Positions 8,980 through 17,642 of a stretch of 64,000 nucleotides of DNA are shown here, piece after piece. The notes beneath the pieces are model-generated. The model saw only the letters and a program-made list of their open reading frames with translations. It was not told the origin of the DNA and did not search any database. Within the stretch, counting starts at the first letter, position 1. Every line of letters starts with the position of its first letter. Made by a program: the position numbers and the translations under genes. The DNA is from Pontibacter korlensis (GTDB lineage: Bacteria; Bacteroidota; Bacteroidia; Cytophagales; Hymenobacteraceae): contig NZ_CP009621.1 of assembly GCF_000973725.1 (NCBI RefSeq), forward strand, positions 434,001 to 498,000, in the 5' to 3' direction.

Positions 8980-9846
8980 CTACCCCAACGGGTGATATTT
9001 GGCTACAACAGCCTTCAGCTCCTCCAACCCCGCCTGCCTGTACTTCTCGGTGGTACTAGCCTTGCGATGTCCGGCAAACGCCTGCACCACACGCAGGTTC
9101 TTCCCTGCTTGGAGCATGTTGGCAATTACGCTTTGCCGAATAGTCTTGGTATTGAGGTTCCGCTCCGGGAAAAGCGGCTTGAAGGTCTCGACCAAATAAC
9201 TGACGCCTTCCCCGCTCTCCGGCTGGCCCCGCAGGTTGACAAGCAGGCTAGCAGTTTTTGATTTCAGGAGCTTTGGCCGCACTTCCTCCAGATACTCCTG
9301 CAACAGTGCTAACTGGCTGGGTTTTAGGGGAAGTACCCGGCTGTTGCTTTTGGGTGTCTCTCCTACGTAAACTGTACTTTTCTGCAGGTCGATATCTGAC
9401 ACATCCAACATCACGAGTTCGCCCAGCTTCAGGGCCTGGTAAATAAGCAGGCTGATGATCACCTTGTTTTTCACCTTCGCGGCTTTATACCTTTCCTCCC
9501 GTTGCAGGAGCAGTTCCAGTTCTTCAGAGGTGAAAAGATCCTGAAGCTGAACAGGCAAATCCTGTGCATCCTTCAGGTTCAGATAACGGCAAGGGTGGTC
9601 GTGTCTTTGCCCGGTGGCAAGCAGCCAGAAGTAATAGGCTTTCACACTGCAAAGCGCCCGACTGGCTGTTTTGGGATTGCTGTACTTCCTCCGCAGGTAA
9701 TCTACATAAGGAAGTATCTCCCGGTACGTGGCTGTCCGGGCCCGCTCTTCCGATAGGTATAGCAGGTATAGCTCAATGTCGTGCAGGTAGATCTTAACGG
9801 TGGAAGGGGCATGCTGCCCCAGCAGGTAATCCTTAAGCTCAAGCAT
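8980..9846 (-). CDS. Tyrosine recombinase/integrase family protein with degraded active site
   Basis: 288 residues with an N-terminal SAM-like core-binding domain (about 1-100) and a C-terminal tyrosine recombinase domain. The Tyr nucleophile region AGHRKASTTEKYRQAG is kept, and an Arg in NTKTIRQSVIANML fits the second catalytic Arg. The first catalytic Arg position (usually GLRxxEL) reads ALKLGEL, so Arg is Lys, and the HxxR His is Thr. It may be a non-catalytic partner of the upstream recombinase, with which it overlaps by 8 bp (ATGCTTGA) and is surely co-translated. Paired recombinases of this kind are known from Tn554-like and RIT-type elements. Confidence 0.85.
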   Translation of the reverse strand: MLELKDYLLGQHAPSTVKIYLHDIELYLLYLSEERARTATYREILPYVDYLRRKYSNPKTASRALCSVKAYYFWLLATGQRHDHPCRYLNLKDAQDLPVQLQDLFTSEELELLLQREERYKAAKVKNKVIISLLIYQALKLGELVMLDVSDIDLQKSTVYVGETPKSNSRVLPLKPSQLALLQEYLEEVRPKLLKSKTASLLVNLRGQPESGEGVSYLVETFKPLFPERNLNTKTIRQSVIANMLQAGKNLRVVQAFAGHRKASTTEKYRQAGLEELKAVVAKYHPLG

Positions 9847-10756
9847 GTGTTTGTGTGGCTAGGTAAGATTGACTGATGCGGGTATAAAGCTGGGTGGTTT
9901 CAATGCTGTTATGGCCCAGGAAATCCCGCACCTGTTCCAGGCTCAACCCGCCTTCCAGCAGGTGCGTGGCGATCGAGTGCCGCAGGTGGTGCAGGCTGAA
10001 GTGCTGCGGTAAATTCACCTTTCGCAAGAGGAGCTTTAACTTGCGCCCGTAATCTCCGCCCCGCATCCGGTGGCCGTTAACATTTAACAGGAAAGCCTGG
10101 CGGCTGTCTTCGTCCTGCTTCTTTTCATACTGGCTCCGCTCCCGGTAGAAATACTCCTGCAGATCGCGCGCCACCTGCCCGCTCATCGGCACCACGCGCC
10201 GCTTTTTGCCTTTGCCCTGCCTCACGTACAGGAGCTGGTTTCGGAACTGCACATCGGAAATGTTCAGCTGCTCGGCCTCCGAGCGCCGCAGGCCGCAGCC
10301 GTAGAAGATGGCAAGCATGGCTTTCTCCCGCAAGGTTTCACAGGCACTGTACAGCTGCTTTACCTGCTCCACCGTCAGAACAGTACGCTCCGGTGAGACG
10401 GGGCGGGGGAAAATAAGGCCGCTGATCGGATTGGCTGTGATTGTACCCAGCGTTTCCTGATAATGGAAGAACAGCTTGAGCGTATAGAGGTGCTGCACAA
10501 CAGTGCTGGTGCTCAAACAGCCCACCCGCTGCTGGTTGGGCCGTTCCAACAGGTACTGGTAGTGCTCCTTGATGTGCTTCGGCCTGACACTCTCCACGTC
10601 GGTTATGCCCTGCTGTTCCAGCCAGTGCAGGAACTCCCGCAGGCTGGAAGGTTGGGATTTGCAGCTGGATGGATTATACCCCAGGCGGCGTAAATGTCGG
10701 GAGAATTCCCGCACCAGCCTTTGAAATCCAGGTGTATGAAGCGGTAAGTTTTTCAT
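9839..10756 (-). CDS. Tyrosine recombinase/integrase (XerC/D-like)
   Basis: 305 residues: SAM-like N-terminal domain (about 10-100), then a full tyrosine recombinase domain with Arg in CGLRRSEAEQLN, HHLRHSIATHLL, GHNSIETTQLYTRI (His/Arg and the Tyr nucleophile). It cuts and rejoins DNA through a 3'-phosphotyrosine link. It is the active-looking member of the pair and lies just downstream of an iteron cluster (10775-10870) that could be its binding region. It is in the same direction as the four other genes of the element. Confidence 0.9.
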   Translation of the reverse strand: MKNLPLHTPGFQRLVREFSRHLRRLGYNPSSCKSQPSSLREFLHWLEQQGITDVESVRPKHIKEHYQYLLERPNQQRVGCLSTSTVVQHLYTLKLFFHYQETLGTITANPISGLIFPRPVSPERTVLTVEQVKQLYSACETLREKAMLAIFYGCGLRRSEAEQLNISDVQFRNQLLYVRQGKGKKRRVVPMSGQVARDLQEYFYRERSQYEKKQDEDSRQAFLLNVNGHRMRGGDYGRKLKLLLRKVNLPQHFSLHHLRHSIATHLLEGGLSLEQVRDFLGHNSIETTQLYTRISQSYLATQTHA

Positions 10757-10774
10757 AGGCTATCTCGTTTTTTT

Positions 10775-10870
10775 GGAACACGGAACACCAGCAACAAAAA
10801 CAGGGCTGCTTTGCCATACTGGCGCTTTTTGTTACTTTCTGGCGTTCCATCTGGTGTTCCCTGGCGTTCC
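10775..10870. repeat. Iteron cluster CTGGYGTTCC, copy 1
   Basis: Three direct 10-mers, CTGGCGTTCC (10839), CTGGTGTTCC (10851) and CTGGCGTTCC (10861), face two inverted ones, GGAACACGG (10775) and GGAACACCAG (10782), across about 50 bp. The same arrangement recurs at 17814-17909, where the neighbouring coding genes are missing. This suggests a recombinase binding site or a replication origin for the CHC2/Toprim/AAA+ protein. Confidence 0.7.
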
Positions 10871-10902
10871 ATCTCTTCTGTTTATGGTCGTAGCTGTATC
10901 TG

Positions 10903-13497
10903 CTAAAGGTTTTCCAGCTGTCTTGATAGGCTGCTCTTAACCCGCTCCCTGATAACTTCCATGTCGTCCCAGTAGGTTATCCTGTACTTGTAGCCACGGT
11001 TAGCAAAACCGAACTGCTGCACGTATTCCAGCCTGATCAGCTGATGCAGGTAACGGTGCTGCTGTGTCTTGCTCACACCTGTGGCTGCACGTACCTCGAA
11101 GCGGTTGAACTCATAGTCGCTGCCTTTCATTTGCACGAACTCCTTCAGCTGCTCAAAGAACTGCCGCAGGCTTCCGTCCAGCTCGTCCACCTTCAACACG
11201 ATGCTCTCAAAGAGTATCTCGCAGGCCGCTCGCATGTCTTCTTTCTCAGTAATAAGCCTCCCCTGTCCGTCCTTCTTCCGACGGTACTGGTTGAGCAGGG
11301 TCACCTGCCGCACGATGCTCTGATACATTTCATTCAGCCTCCTGATTTTGTGGGCCTCCTCCGGCAGCTCCACTTTAGTGGCGTATGGGTTGATCACCTG
11401 GCTGGGCTGCAACAAACGCACGCAGTTCTGTATGAATTCAATTGCCCCCTGCTCCTGCTTTTCGTCCATTTCCCCGGCAGCCCTGCTGTTCTGGTAGCCA
11501 ATCACTCGCCGGGTCTGCTCCCGACTCTCGTCCACCGCCACCAGAAAGCAGCGGCTGATGTTGTCCTCATAGTACTCGCCCTTCGTGGTGCAGGCCAGGC
11601 TGGCGATGGGGCCTTTCACCATCCGCTCGGTGGAGCGGATATAGCCGTCCTCGGATTTTGTGGAGGTTGAGCTGATCAACACGTCATTGCTCTGCAGCTC
11701 CCGGAGCGCCAGCTGTGCCTCTTCCTTCAGCCCGTCCACGTCCTCAAAGCAAAGCAGCTTATTTTGCAGGTCATATTCCCCGTAGTTGTAGAAGCTGGTC
11801 TGCGTTACCCTCGTGAACCGCTTTACATCCTCAGGCGGCATCAGCGTGCTGATGATCTTGAGCAGCCTGGTTTTGCCCGAGCCGCTGCTGCCCTGGATCA
11901 GGCCGTGCAGCGGCTCGGGCATTTTATAGGAGGTGGCAAGCACAAATAAGAAAAGGCGGTTCTCTTCCTCTCCTACCACACCAGCCCCACCTATTAACTC
12001 GTTGAATCGGTTCAGAAGATCTTGCTGCTGCATGAACCGGATACACTCCTTTGCCCTTGCTTCCGGCACGCGCACGACTGGCTGCGCCTGTTTGGTTTGC
12101 CCCTTCTGCAGGTACTGGTCGCGGTAGCTTTCCAGCAGGCTGGCAAGCAGCATCAGGTCCTGCTCGGTTTGATCGCGGCTGTGGCCCAAAGCTTCCATTA
12201 CAGTATCAGCCGTGCTGGAAAGCTGCTTGTACTCGTACAGGTCCAGTTTACAACGGTAGTCCCGGTGCCCGCTGATAACCTGCAGCGAGATCTTCAGGCT
12301 GTCGAGCTGGGACTTTACGCCACCCTTCACAGCGTAGATAGCGGCAAGTCCGGTAAAGAGGATGTTATGGGGGTTTTCGGTATTGAGCTGACAGCCTTCT
12401 CCTTCTTTTGCGGCAGCAGTTGGCGTAAGGTTTAGCTTTTCCCTTACAGGCTCTGAAGTAAGTACAGACTTGTTTTTAATCAGGTGAACCAACGCATCTG
12501 GGCCCTGCCCGTTTACCACGTACTTTACATTCTCTTTAGCGGATATACCTGTTGTGCTGAACTTTATACCTGGCTGCAGCTCTTGCAGCAGGGTCCTACA
12601 CCTGGCAATTTCTTCTTCCCCTGACTCACCGTCACAAGAGAAAAAGATGATTTCCTCCAACTGCGGAAGGTTGTTTATTGTCTCCCGGAGTTCTTCCGTG
12701 ATGCGGTCGCAGGCAAGTATACTATAGCTGGCGATGATCTCCTCGCTCATCAGCAGCCTGGCAGCGTCCGGTATTGAAGTAGCAAGTATAAGATGTTTGG
12801 CTTCTGAATCAGGATAGTGCGGGTAAAGCCCCTGCGGGTCCTTCAGGTATAATTCTTTAGGTCCTGCTTCATTGGCTATACTGTGAAAGTACAGGCCGCT
12901 GATCTGGTTGTGCTTGTCCCGGAGCGCAAAGGCCAGGCATTGCTTACCAAAGGGGCTGTAAGCTTTCTCCCCCGTTCGGCTATTGGTCTGCCCCTTATCG
13001 AGTAAAAGCCCCACTTGCAGACAGTTTTCGATCAGTGTTTTTTCCTTCCGGCTGCCGTGGTGGAATTGTCCCGAGTTATACCCTATCTCTAACTTCGTGT
13101 GATCCAGGCCGTGGTGCTTCAGGTATGCTTTGGCGGGAGCGCTGTTATGCACCGCGTTTCTAAAGTAGGTGAACATCTCCAAAAGAAATTCCTCCCTGCT
13201 CAGCTTTGTGGCACCCTTTGCTTCTCCGTTGATCATAGCTTTGGCTTTCTCTATCGCCTTGTTTCGGGAACAGTTCTCCATGTGAAGTATAAAGTCAATC
13301 CCGTCCAGCTTTTTACCCTTCGTCTGACAGTCGGGGAAAAGGCAGCAGGCTGTTTGGGTTTTATAGTGGAGCTGCAAGCTGAAAGACGAATCTTCGTGGA
13401 AAGGGCAGTGAAGCCGCTGCTGTTTGTCGGGTTTAAGTCCGTAGTGGTGCAGCACCCTGGAAAGGGTGAGGTGGGATCTGGTTTCGTCTGTTTCCAT
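10903..13497 (-). CDS. CHC2 zinc-finger / Toprim / AAA+ ATPase protein (primase-helicase-like)
   Basis: 864 residues. The N-terminus holds a primase-type CHC2 zinc finger (C31, H34, C52, C57). A Toprim-like region follows (about 235-310, with SILACDR and IIFFSCDGESGEEEI). The second half is an AAA+ domain with Walker A GSSGSGKTRLLK (near 537) and Walker B LLCFEDVDGL, then a winged-helix-like end. The order zinc finger-Toprim-ATPase is that of primase-helicases, so it may replicate or load onto the mobile element DNA. I do not know a close named family. It lies between the regulatory genes and the recombinases in one minus-strand operon. The domain assignment is good; the role is inference. 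Confidence 0.8.
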   Translation of the reverse strand: METDETRSHLTLSRVLHHYGLKPDKQQRLHCPFHEDSSFSLQLHYKTQTACCLFPDCQTKGKKLDGIDFILHMENCSRNKAIEKAKAMINGEAKGATKLSREEFLLEMFTYFRNAVHNSAPAKAYLKHHGLDHTKLEIGYNSGQFHHGSRKEKTLIENCLQVGLLLDKGQTNSRTGEKAYSPFGKQCLAFALRDKHNQISGLYFHSIANEAGPKELYLKDPQGLYPHYPDSEAKHLILATSIPDAARLLMSEEIIASYSILACDRITEELRETINNLPQLEEIIFFSCDGESGEEEIARCRTLLQELQPGIKFSTTGISAKENVKYVVNGQGPDALVHLIKNKSVLTSEPVREKLNLTPTAAAKEGEGCQLNTENPHNILFTGLAAIYAVKGGVKSQLDSLKISLQVISGHRDYRCKLDLYEYKQLSSTADTVMEALGHSRDQTEQDLMLLASLLESYRDQYLQKGQTKQAQPVVRVPEARAKECIRFMQQQDLLNRFNELIGGAGVVGEEENRLFLFVLATSYKMPEPLHGLIQGSSGSGKTRLLKIISTLMPPEDVKRFTRVTQTSFYNYGEYDLQNKLLCFEDVDGLKEEAQLALRELQSNDVLISSTSTKSEDGYIRSTERMVKGPIASLACTTKGEYYEDNISRCFLVAVDESREQTRRVIGYQNSRAAGEMDEKQEQGAIEFIQNCVRLLQPSQVINPYATKVELPEEAHKIRRLNEMYQSIVRQVTLLNQYRRKKDGQGRLITEKEDMRAACEILFESIVLKVDELDGSLRQFFEQLKEFVQMKGSDYEFNRFEVRAATGVSKTQQHRYLHQLIRLEYVQQFGFANRGYKYRITYWDDMEVIRERVKSSLSRQLENL

Positions 13498-13552
13498 GAT
13501 AATCTCGCTTGTAGTTATAATATGCTGTAAGAGAAGGAAGCACAGAGTTAAG

Positions 13553-14383
13553 CTATTCGAATAGCCTTACCTTCTCCTCAAAAATCTGCTTTACCATTTC
13601 CTGCAGCTGCTTCACACGCTTAAAGAGCTCGTCTATCGTGACTGTGTAAAACCTGTATTCCGGTTCGTAGCGGGATTTCAGGTAGGCCTCATCCAATAGG
13701 TGCACCAGTTGCTTTTCTTCAGGTGTGTCGCGCGGAAAGACGGAGCTTAACTGCGGGGCAACACGGCGACTGTACCGGATAAGAGCCTTGATCGAATGGG
13801 TGCGCGTATCCTTTTCCATCAGCGAAATCAGGATTGCCCTGTAGGTGAGTTCTGCTGCCTGATGCAGCAGGAACGGTATTATTGCAGCATTGTCACAGCT
13901 GCGGGCACAGTCATAAAAAGCTTGCCCTCTGCCGTATCTCACCCTGAAGGTTTTCAAGGCAGTCTCCCTTATTATCGGGTACAGCTCCAAAGGCGTGGAG
14001 GGAAGTGGCTCGCTACCGTCGTCATAGACCAGGTTACATGGAGTGCAGGAAAGCGAATAGAAGATATGCCCCTGCTCCAATGCTTCCCGCACAGCGTCCG
14101 AGCGGTGCAGTGAGCAACTCACGTGCCTGCCGCGCAGGTTGGCAAACTCCACCAGTTCCTGATGCTCCCTGAAAAGGATATGGCTCCTGTAGGGCATCAC
14201 CACCAGTAATTCCACGTAGGCCGCATCACCCGCCATGTCCGGCACGGGGCTGTTTAGCAGGAAAATCTTCTCGGGCCGGACCGCTTCGGCAAGGAAGTTC
14301 ACAAGCTGGCGTACATCCGCTGACGTGTCCGTATGGGTACAGCGGTTTTCTATACCTGAATTCATTCCTATTCCTGATTTCAT
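13553..14383 (-). CDS. Nucleotidyltransferase-like/HEPN-like protein
   Basis: 276 residues. The N-terminal part (about 20-110) has a minimal-nucleotidyltransferase feel (EKIFLLNS ... ELLVVMPY) but lacks a clear GS/DxD active site. The C-terminal part resembles HEPN helices: FLLHQAAELTYRAILI, a THSIKALIRYSRR stretch, and LDEAYLKSRYEPEYRFY. Such pairs are common in toxin-antitoxin and defence contexts. The first bases overlap the end of the next gene upstream (ATGA), so the two are co-translated. In this element it might control copy number or host interaction; that is a guess. Confidence 0.65.
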   Translation of the reverse strand: MKSGIGMNSGIENRCTHTDTSADVRQLVNFLAEAVRPEKIFLLNSPVPDMAGDAAYVELLVVMPYRSHILFREHQELVEFANLRGRHVSCSLHRSDAVREALEQGHIFYSLSCTPCNLVYDDGSEPLPSTPLELYPIIRETALKTFRVRYGRGQAFYDCARSCDNAAIIPFLLHQAAELTYRAILISLMEKDTRTHSIKALIRYSRRVAPQLSSVFPRDTPEEKQLVHLLDEAYLKSRYEPEYRFYTVTIDELFKRVKQLQEMVKQIFEEKVRLFE

Positions 14384-15060
14384 GTGGCTGAGGTTTCAGT
14401 CTCTGTGCTCTCTTCGTCCTGTTCAGACACATCACTCAGGATGTCTTCCCCGGCAACCAGCAAAAGTTTGAAGTAATAAGCCACTTCCAGCAGACGTTCC
14501 AGTTGCTCGTAGTGCAAAAGCAGATCATAATTCTCCGTGTCCTGGAAAAGGCTGGTGGAAGAGAGTGCGTACTCGGTCCACTCGTTAAACAGGCTCTTCC
14601 AGCCTTCGAGCGGCAGCGTGTTGAAGAAATTTTTTAGCACCAAGACAGGGTAATTTAACTCCCGCTGTCTCAGCCGCTGGATACTGGCCCCATACTCTAA
14701 CTCGATATCGTCATATTCCAAGTGCATATGCCTGTCGTCCTCCATCCACTCCGCTGTACCTGGTGAAAAGTATGGTATGTTCACCTCACCGTCCCGCGCC
14801 TCTTTCTCCTGGAGCAGGAGCCAACAGCCTTCCATGAGCTTCTCCAAACGCTGTTGCAGTACCACAGCGTCCAGCGGCTGGCGCATCTGGTGCCAGCCGA
14901 TCGGGCTGGCGGTAGCCTTCAGGTAACGCCACAGGTATATCCGCAGGTGGTATAAAGAGCTATAGTCAAACAGCTCATAAATTACCTTTACTGGCTCTTT
15001 TTGCTCCTCTTCCGAGAGGTGATTAATCCTGCTTTCTAAGTTAGTTTTCACGAATTCCAT
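14380..15060 (-). CDS. Hypothetical helical protein, first gene of the recombinase operon
   Basis: 226 residues, mostly helical by composition (LRIYLWRYLKA, LEKLMEGCWLLLQEKEA, LLEVAYYFKLLLVAGED), with an acidic, Ser/Thr/Glu-rich tail. It has no membrane segment and no motif I recognise. It overlaps the next gene by 4 bp and starts 122 bp from the divergent XRE regulator, so it is likely controlled by it. Confidence 0.6.
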   Translation of the reverse strand: MEFVKTNLESRINHLSEEEQKEPVKVIYELFDYSSLYHLRIYLWRYLKATASPIGWHQMRQPLDAVVLQQRLEKLMEGCWLLLQEKEARDGEVNIPYFSPGTAEWMEDDRHMHLEYDDIELEYGASIQRLRQRELNYPVLVLKNFFNTLPLEGWKSLFNEWTEYALSSTSLFQDTENYDLLLHYEQLERLLEVAYYFKLLLVAGEDILSDVSEQDEESTETETSAT

Positions 15061-15089
15061 AGGTATACGCTCTTGTAATACCCTAATTT

Positions 15090-15138
15090 GGTACTTTACT
15101 CACGCATACCGAACCCATAGCCTGGGTACTTTACTCAC
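15090..15138. promoter_or_regulatory. Direct repeats GGTACTTTACTCAC in the divergent promoter region
   Basis: Two identical 14-mers at 15090-15103 and 15125-15138, 35 bp apart, between the XRE gene and the divergent operon. They are likely operator sites for the XRE protein. The copy at 18.1 kb keeps only weak versions. Confidence 0.55.
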
Positions 15139-15169
15139 AAGCATGTTTTTCTTACTCATGTAAAAACAC

Positions 15170-15177
15170 TATATTTG
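15170..15177 (+). promoter_or_regulatory. Bacteroidota -7 box TATATTTG of the XRE gene
   Basis: TATATTTG matches the TAnnTTTG consensus and is preserved with the same spacing at 18122-18129. It ends only five bases before the first ATG (15183), so the transcript would begin at or just after that codon. Confidence 0.6.
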
Positions 15178-15182
15178 GTTTT

Positions 15183-15596
15183 ATGGAAACAACGATGAAA
15201 CCAGCACATATTGGAAGAAAGATCAGCCGCATACGCGAACTGCGCGGCATAAAGCAGGAAACCCTGGCGCAGGAGTTGGGTGTGAGCCAGCAAACTGTTT
15301 CAAGAATAGAAACAAGCGAAAGTGTGGAAGAGGACATTCTGGCTAAAGTTGCCAAGATCTTAGGCGTGACCACAGACACGATCAAGAACTTCAGCGACGA
15401 GGCTGTGTTCAATTACTTCAACAATTTCAGCGACAACAGCATCAACCAAGGACCGATCGGTGCGCACAACACCTGCAATTTTAATCCCCTGGATAAGCTG
15501 ATGGAAGTCTTGGAAGAAAATAAGAAACTGTATGAGCGCCTGCTCGAAAGCGAACGTGCGCAAAACGAGCTCCTGAAAAAGATGATTAAGGAGTAA
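15183..15596 (+). CDS. XRE-family transcriptional regulator, copy 1
   Basis: 137 residues with an HTH_3 domain (about 8-65: ISRIRELRGIKQETLAQEL, VSQQTVSRIE) and a C-terminal coiled coil (LEENKKLYERLLESE). It binds DNA as a dimer and probably represses its own promoter and the divergent five-gene operon. Because the -7 box lies against the first ATG, translation is either leaderless from 15183 or starts at the second ATG (15195, MKPAHIGRK), which I slightly prefer. A close paralogue is at 18135-18557. Confidence 0.88.
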   Translation: METTMKPAHIGRKISRIRELRGIKQETLAQELGVSQQTVSRIETSESVEEDILAKVAKILGVTTDTIKNFSDEAVFNYFNNFSDNSINQGPIGAHNTCNFNPLDKLMEVLEENKKLYERLLESERAQNELLKKMIKE

Positions 15597-15620
15597 CAGA
15601 TCCAAATGTATAAAGTACAA

Positions 15621-15652
15621 AGCCCGGCCCCAAAGGTCGGGCTTCTTTGTTT
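15621..15652 (+). terminator. Terminator of XRE gene copy 1
   Basis: Stem AGCCCGGCC / GGTCGGGCT (one G-U pair), then TTCTTTGTTT. Placed 25 bp after the stop. Confidence 0.85.
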
Positions 15653-15679
15653 CTATACTTTCTGAAAAAGGACGTATAA

Positions 15680-15766
15680 CCTTGCCGCGTTCAGTCGGGC
15701 CAGCGGCACGGCTGAACGCGGCAAGGCTCCTGGGGTAGAAGGGGCCGGAATAGCCCCTGGCCTTTT
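15680..15766 (+). other. Two conserved hairpins downstream of XRE copy 1
   Basis: First hairpin: a perfect 15-bp stem CCTTGCCGCGTTCAG (15680-15694) with CTGAACGCGGCAAGG (15712-15726). Second: AGGGGC/GCCCCT (about 15739-15758), followed by GGCCTTTT. Both are present at 18650-18729, where the base changes in the first stem leave G-U pairs, so pairing is kept. Possibly a structured RNA or a second terminator. Confidence 0.55.
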
Positions 15767-15813
15767 GTGCGGCTGGCTGATCAGGAGGCTCTAAGGTATA
15801 GCACCAACTATAA

Positions 15814-16160
15814 AGCAAAAAGCCCCCGGCTGATTCCGGGGGTTGGGGGTAAGATTTCAAGCGCGAAGCCGCTGCGAGCGGAAGCCATAGCCAGCCAGGA
15901 AGAGCACGAGGAACGAGGGCGGCTGGCTGTGCGGCGGCTGACCCGCAGGCGAGCAAAACGCGGGCTGTGGGTTTTGTTTTGGGCTTTCCTGCCGGAGGCA
16001 TTTTACAACATCAAAAACAAAATAGAAACAGCCGTGAGGAGTACCGCAGCGAGCCGACCGAAAGGCAAAGCCATGGTGGAACGCAGCGCAGCGAGTAGAC
16101 CATGGTGTGCCGAAGGGAGCGTGAGCGAGGAAACGGACGAACCCCGCTGTACCTGCCAAT
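15814..16160 (-). repeat. Structured non-coding Rhs-associated element, copy 2
   Basis: The core (15814-15900) contains the minus-strand terminator (CCCCCGG/CCGGGGG then TTTTTGC). The flanking GC-rich part (15915-15965, GCGGCTGGCTGTGCGGCGGC) is shared with copies 3 and 4, as is the far end (GAACCCCGCTG near 16139, shared with copy 3). It lies downstream of the second immunity gene on the same strand. Small frames in it give biased, low-complexity products, so I regard it as non-coding. The 16161-16295 remainder carries a possible terminator of the immunity gene (GCCC...GGGC then TTTTGCTTTT on the minus strand). Confidence 0.75.
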
Positions 16161-16295
16161 AGCTTTTTAAGTGGTAGTGGCTGTGGTTCTCTAGATGAAC
16201 CGTTGAAAAGCAAAAGCCCAGTCCAAAGAGGAAAGGGCTGTCACTTCTATATTGGGGCGAAGACATTAGTTATGAACTTTTACTAGAGCAATAGC

Positions 16296-16706
16296 CTACT
16301 CCCAGAATGGAGCTTGTTTAAAATTTTGTTCTTCTTCCAACAAATTTTTTATTTCCTCAAATCCTTTTACTACTTCCTCTACTGCCTCTGATAAGTCATC
16401 ATGAAAATAGTCTTGGTAGAAAATTGCAGGCCATAAAGTTACATCATTGCTACTCCAAATTTTCAATTGCCAATACTTTGATACCTTTCCATCTATTACA
16501 TCAAAAAATTCTAAAGGCGCCTGTGCCAAATTTCCTGAATCAGAAAAATAGTCTATATATCTGGAGCCATCAGCATTAATCTGAACTCCATATACTAAAT
16601 ATAATTTCCCAATAGTCACATGATAATCTTGATTAATTGATTGAATCAGATCAGAACTATTAAGTAAAGAATCATTCTTGATATTAGAAATACATCGTAC
16701 TATCAT
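16296..16706 (-). CDS. Candidate immunity protein for orphan Rhs tip 2
   Basis: 136 residues, soluble and acidic, beginning MIVRCISNIKND, with an Asp/Glu-rich helical end (EEVVKGFEEIKNLLEEEQ). There is no signal peptide or membrane segment, so it probably acts in the cytosol. I do not recognise the family. It follows the tip gene by 37 bp in the same direction, the normal position of an immunity gene, and it is AT-rich like the tip-specific part. Confidence 0.6.
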   Translation of the reverse strand: MIVRCISNIKNDSLLNSSDLIQSINQDYHVTIGKLYLVYGVQINADGSRYIDYFSDSGNLAQAPLEFFDVIDGKVSKYWQLKIWSSNDVTLWPAIFYQDYFHDDLSEAVEEVVKGFEEIKNLLEEEQNFKQAPFWE

Positions 16707-16743
16707 TTCTGCTTAATTATTAATCTTTTTAAATACTTTTCCT

Positions 16744-17610
16744 CTACTTTTTCCATTTTTCATTCACTATACTTTTCATATTGAATCTTTGTCCTGTAAC
16801 TATATTTTCTTCCCAATGTGTAGAGAGTTTAACACCATCGCCTGCAGGATAAGCTGAACTTGACTTTTTGACATATTGATGTGGCTCCCCTCCATGTTGT
16901 TTAGCCAATTCTTCTGCTTTTCTTAATGGTTTCTTACTACTACCTCCTGCAATTACTTCACCAGCTTCACCCATTTGTTGCTGACTGGCAACTTTTTTAT
17001 TTAATCTAACAAGCTCAGGTGAACCACTCTTGGATACATTAACTACCCCATCTGCAGCGGCCTCTACAACATCTACACCGGCTTTTTTTACCCCAGCAGT
17101 CCTCGCTAGCAAACCTGCCGGACCTGCTCCGGGAGCCGCTGTGGCAACAGTTAGTGCGCTTATGAGCACGGCTTTTCCCACTTCACCATCACCAATCTCG
17201 ACTACATTAGCTTGCCTTCCATTTTCCCCGTAGGTATAGTTAACTGCCTTTACGGAAATATTATCGCTAAACTGTGAGCCAACCGCTGTTGCTAAAGTCA
17301 CTAGGCTGGAAGCCATATTGTCCCTAAAATCCCAATAGACATTTTCAACGGTTGTACCTAAGCCTCCCGAGCCATCCCCGGGCCCATTTGGCCACATCCC
17401 ATCTGGATCAGTAAATCTAATCGGATTGTTGAAAGTATAATTGTACGGGCTCCACCTTCTGCCTTGCTCCGCCAGCGGGTCCACCACATGCCACCTTCCG
17501 ATCTGGGCGTCATACATCCTAGCCCCGTAGTCCATCCAGTTGAGCCCCAGCTCTGTCTGCTTCTCCTTACCGTTGTACTGGAAGAACTGTGCACCTGCAC
17601 CAGTTTTTCC
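16744..17610 (-). CDS. Orphan Rhs C-terminal tip module 2 (displaced toxin tip with partial Rhs core)
   Basis: Open from an in-frame TAG (17611-17613). It begins with the same core fragment as module 1 ([44 protein letters not shown]) and then diverges completely. The tip (about 220 residues) has an Ala/Gly-rich pretoxin-like region ([20 protein letters not shown]) and a C-terminal domain with [39 protein letters not shown], whose conserved His/Trp/Glu content suggests an enzymatic toxin. I cannot name the activity. The first ATG (17535) is inside the core, so it is probably silent unless recombined into a full rhs gene. Confidence 0.75.
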   Translation of the reverse strand, partial: GKTGAGAQFFQYNGKEKQTELGLNWMDYGARMYDAQIGRWHVVDPLAEQGRRWSPYNYTFNNPIRFTDPDGMWPNGPGDGSGGLGTTVENVYWDFRDNMASSLVTLATAVGSQFSDNISVKAVNYTYGENGRQANVVEIGDGEVGKAVLISALTVATAAPGAGPAGLLARTAGVKKAGVDVVEAAADGVVNVSKSGSPELVRLNKKVASQQQMGEAGEVIAGGSSKKPLRKAEELAKQHGGEPHQYVKKSSSAYPAGDGVKLSTHWEENIVTGQRFNMKSIVNEKWKK

Positions 17611-17642
17611 CTATGGAGCAACTTCCCCTATGGCACACTTTT
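17586..17642. repeat. 57-bp leader shared by both orphan tips, copy 2
   Basis: Gap-free match to 8542-8598 (five mismatches). It defines the same junction between the Rhs core fragment and the mobile-element side. Confidence 0.7.

Noticed and set aside
15360..16266. Several 87-213-residue minus-strand frames downstream of XRE copy 1
   Set aside because: They run through terminators and hairpins and have low-complexity translations; explained by the structured element.
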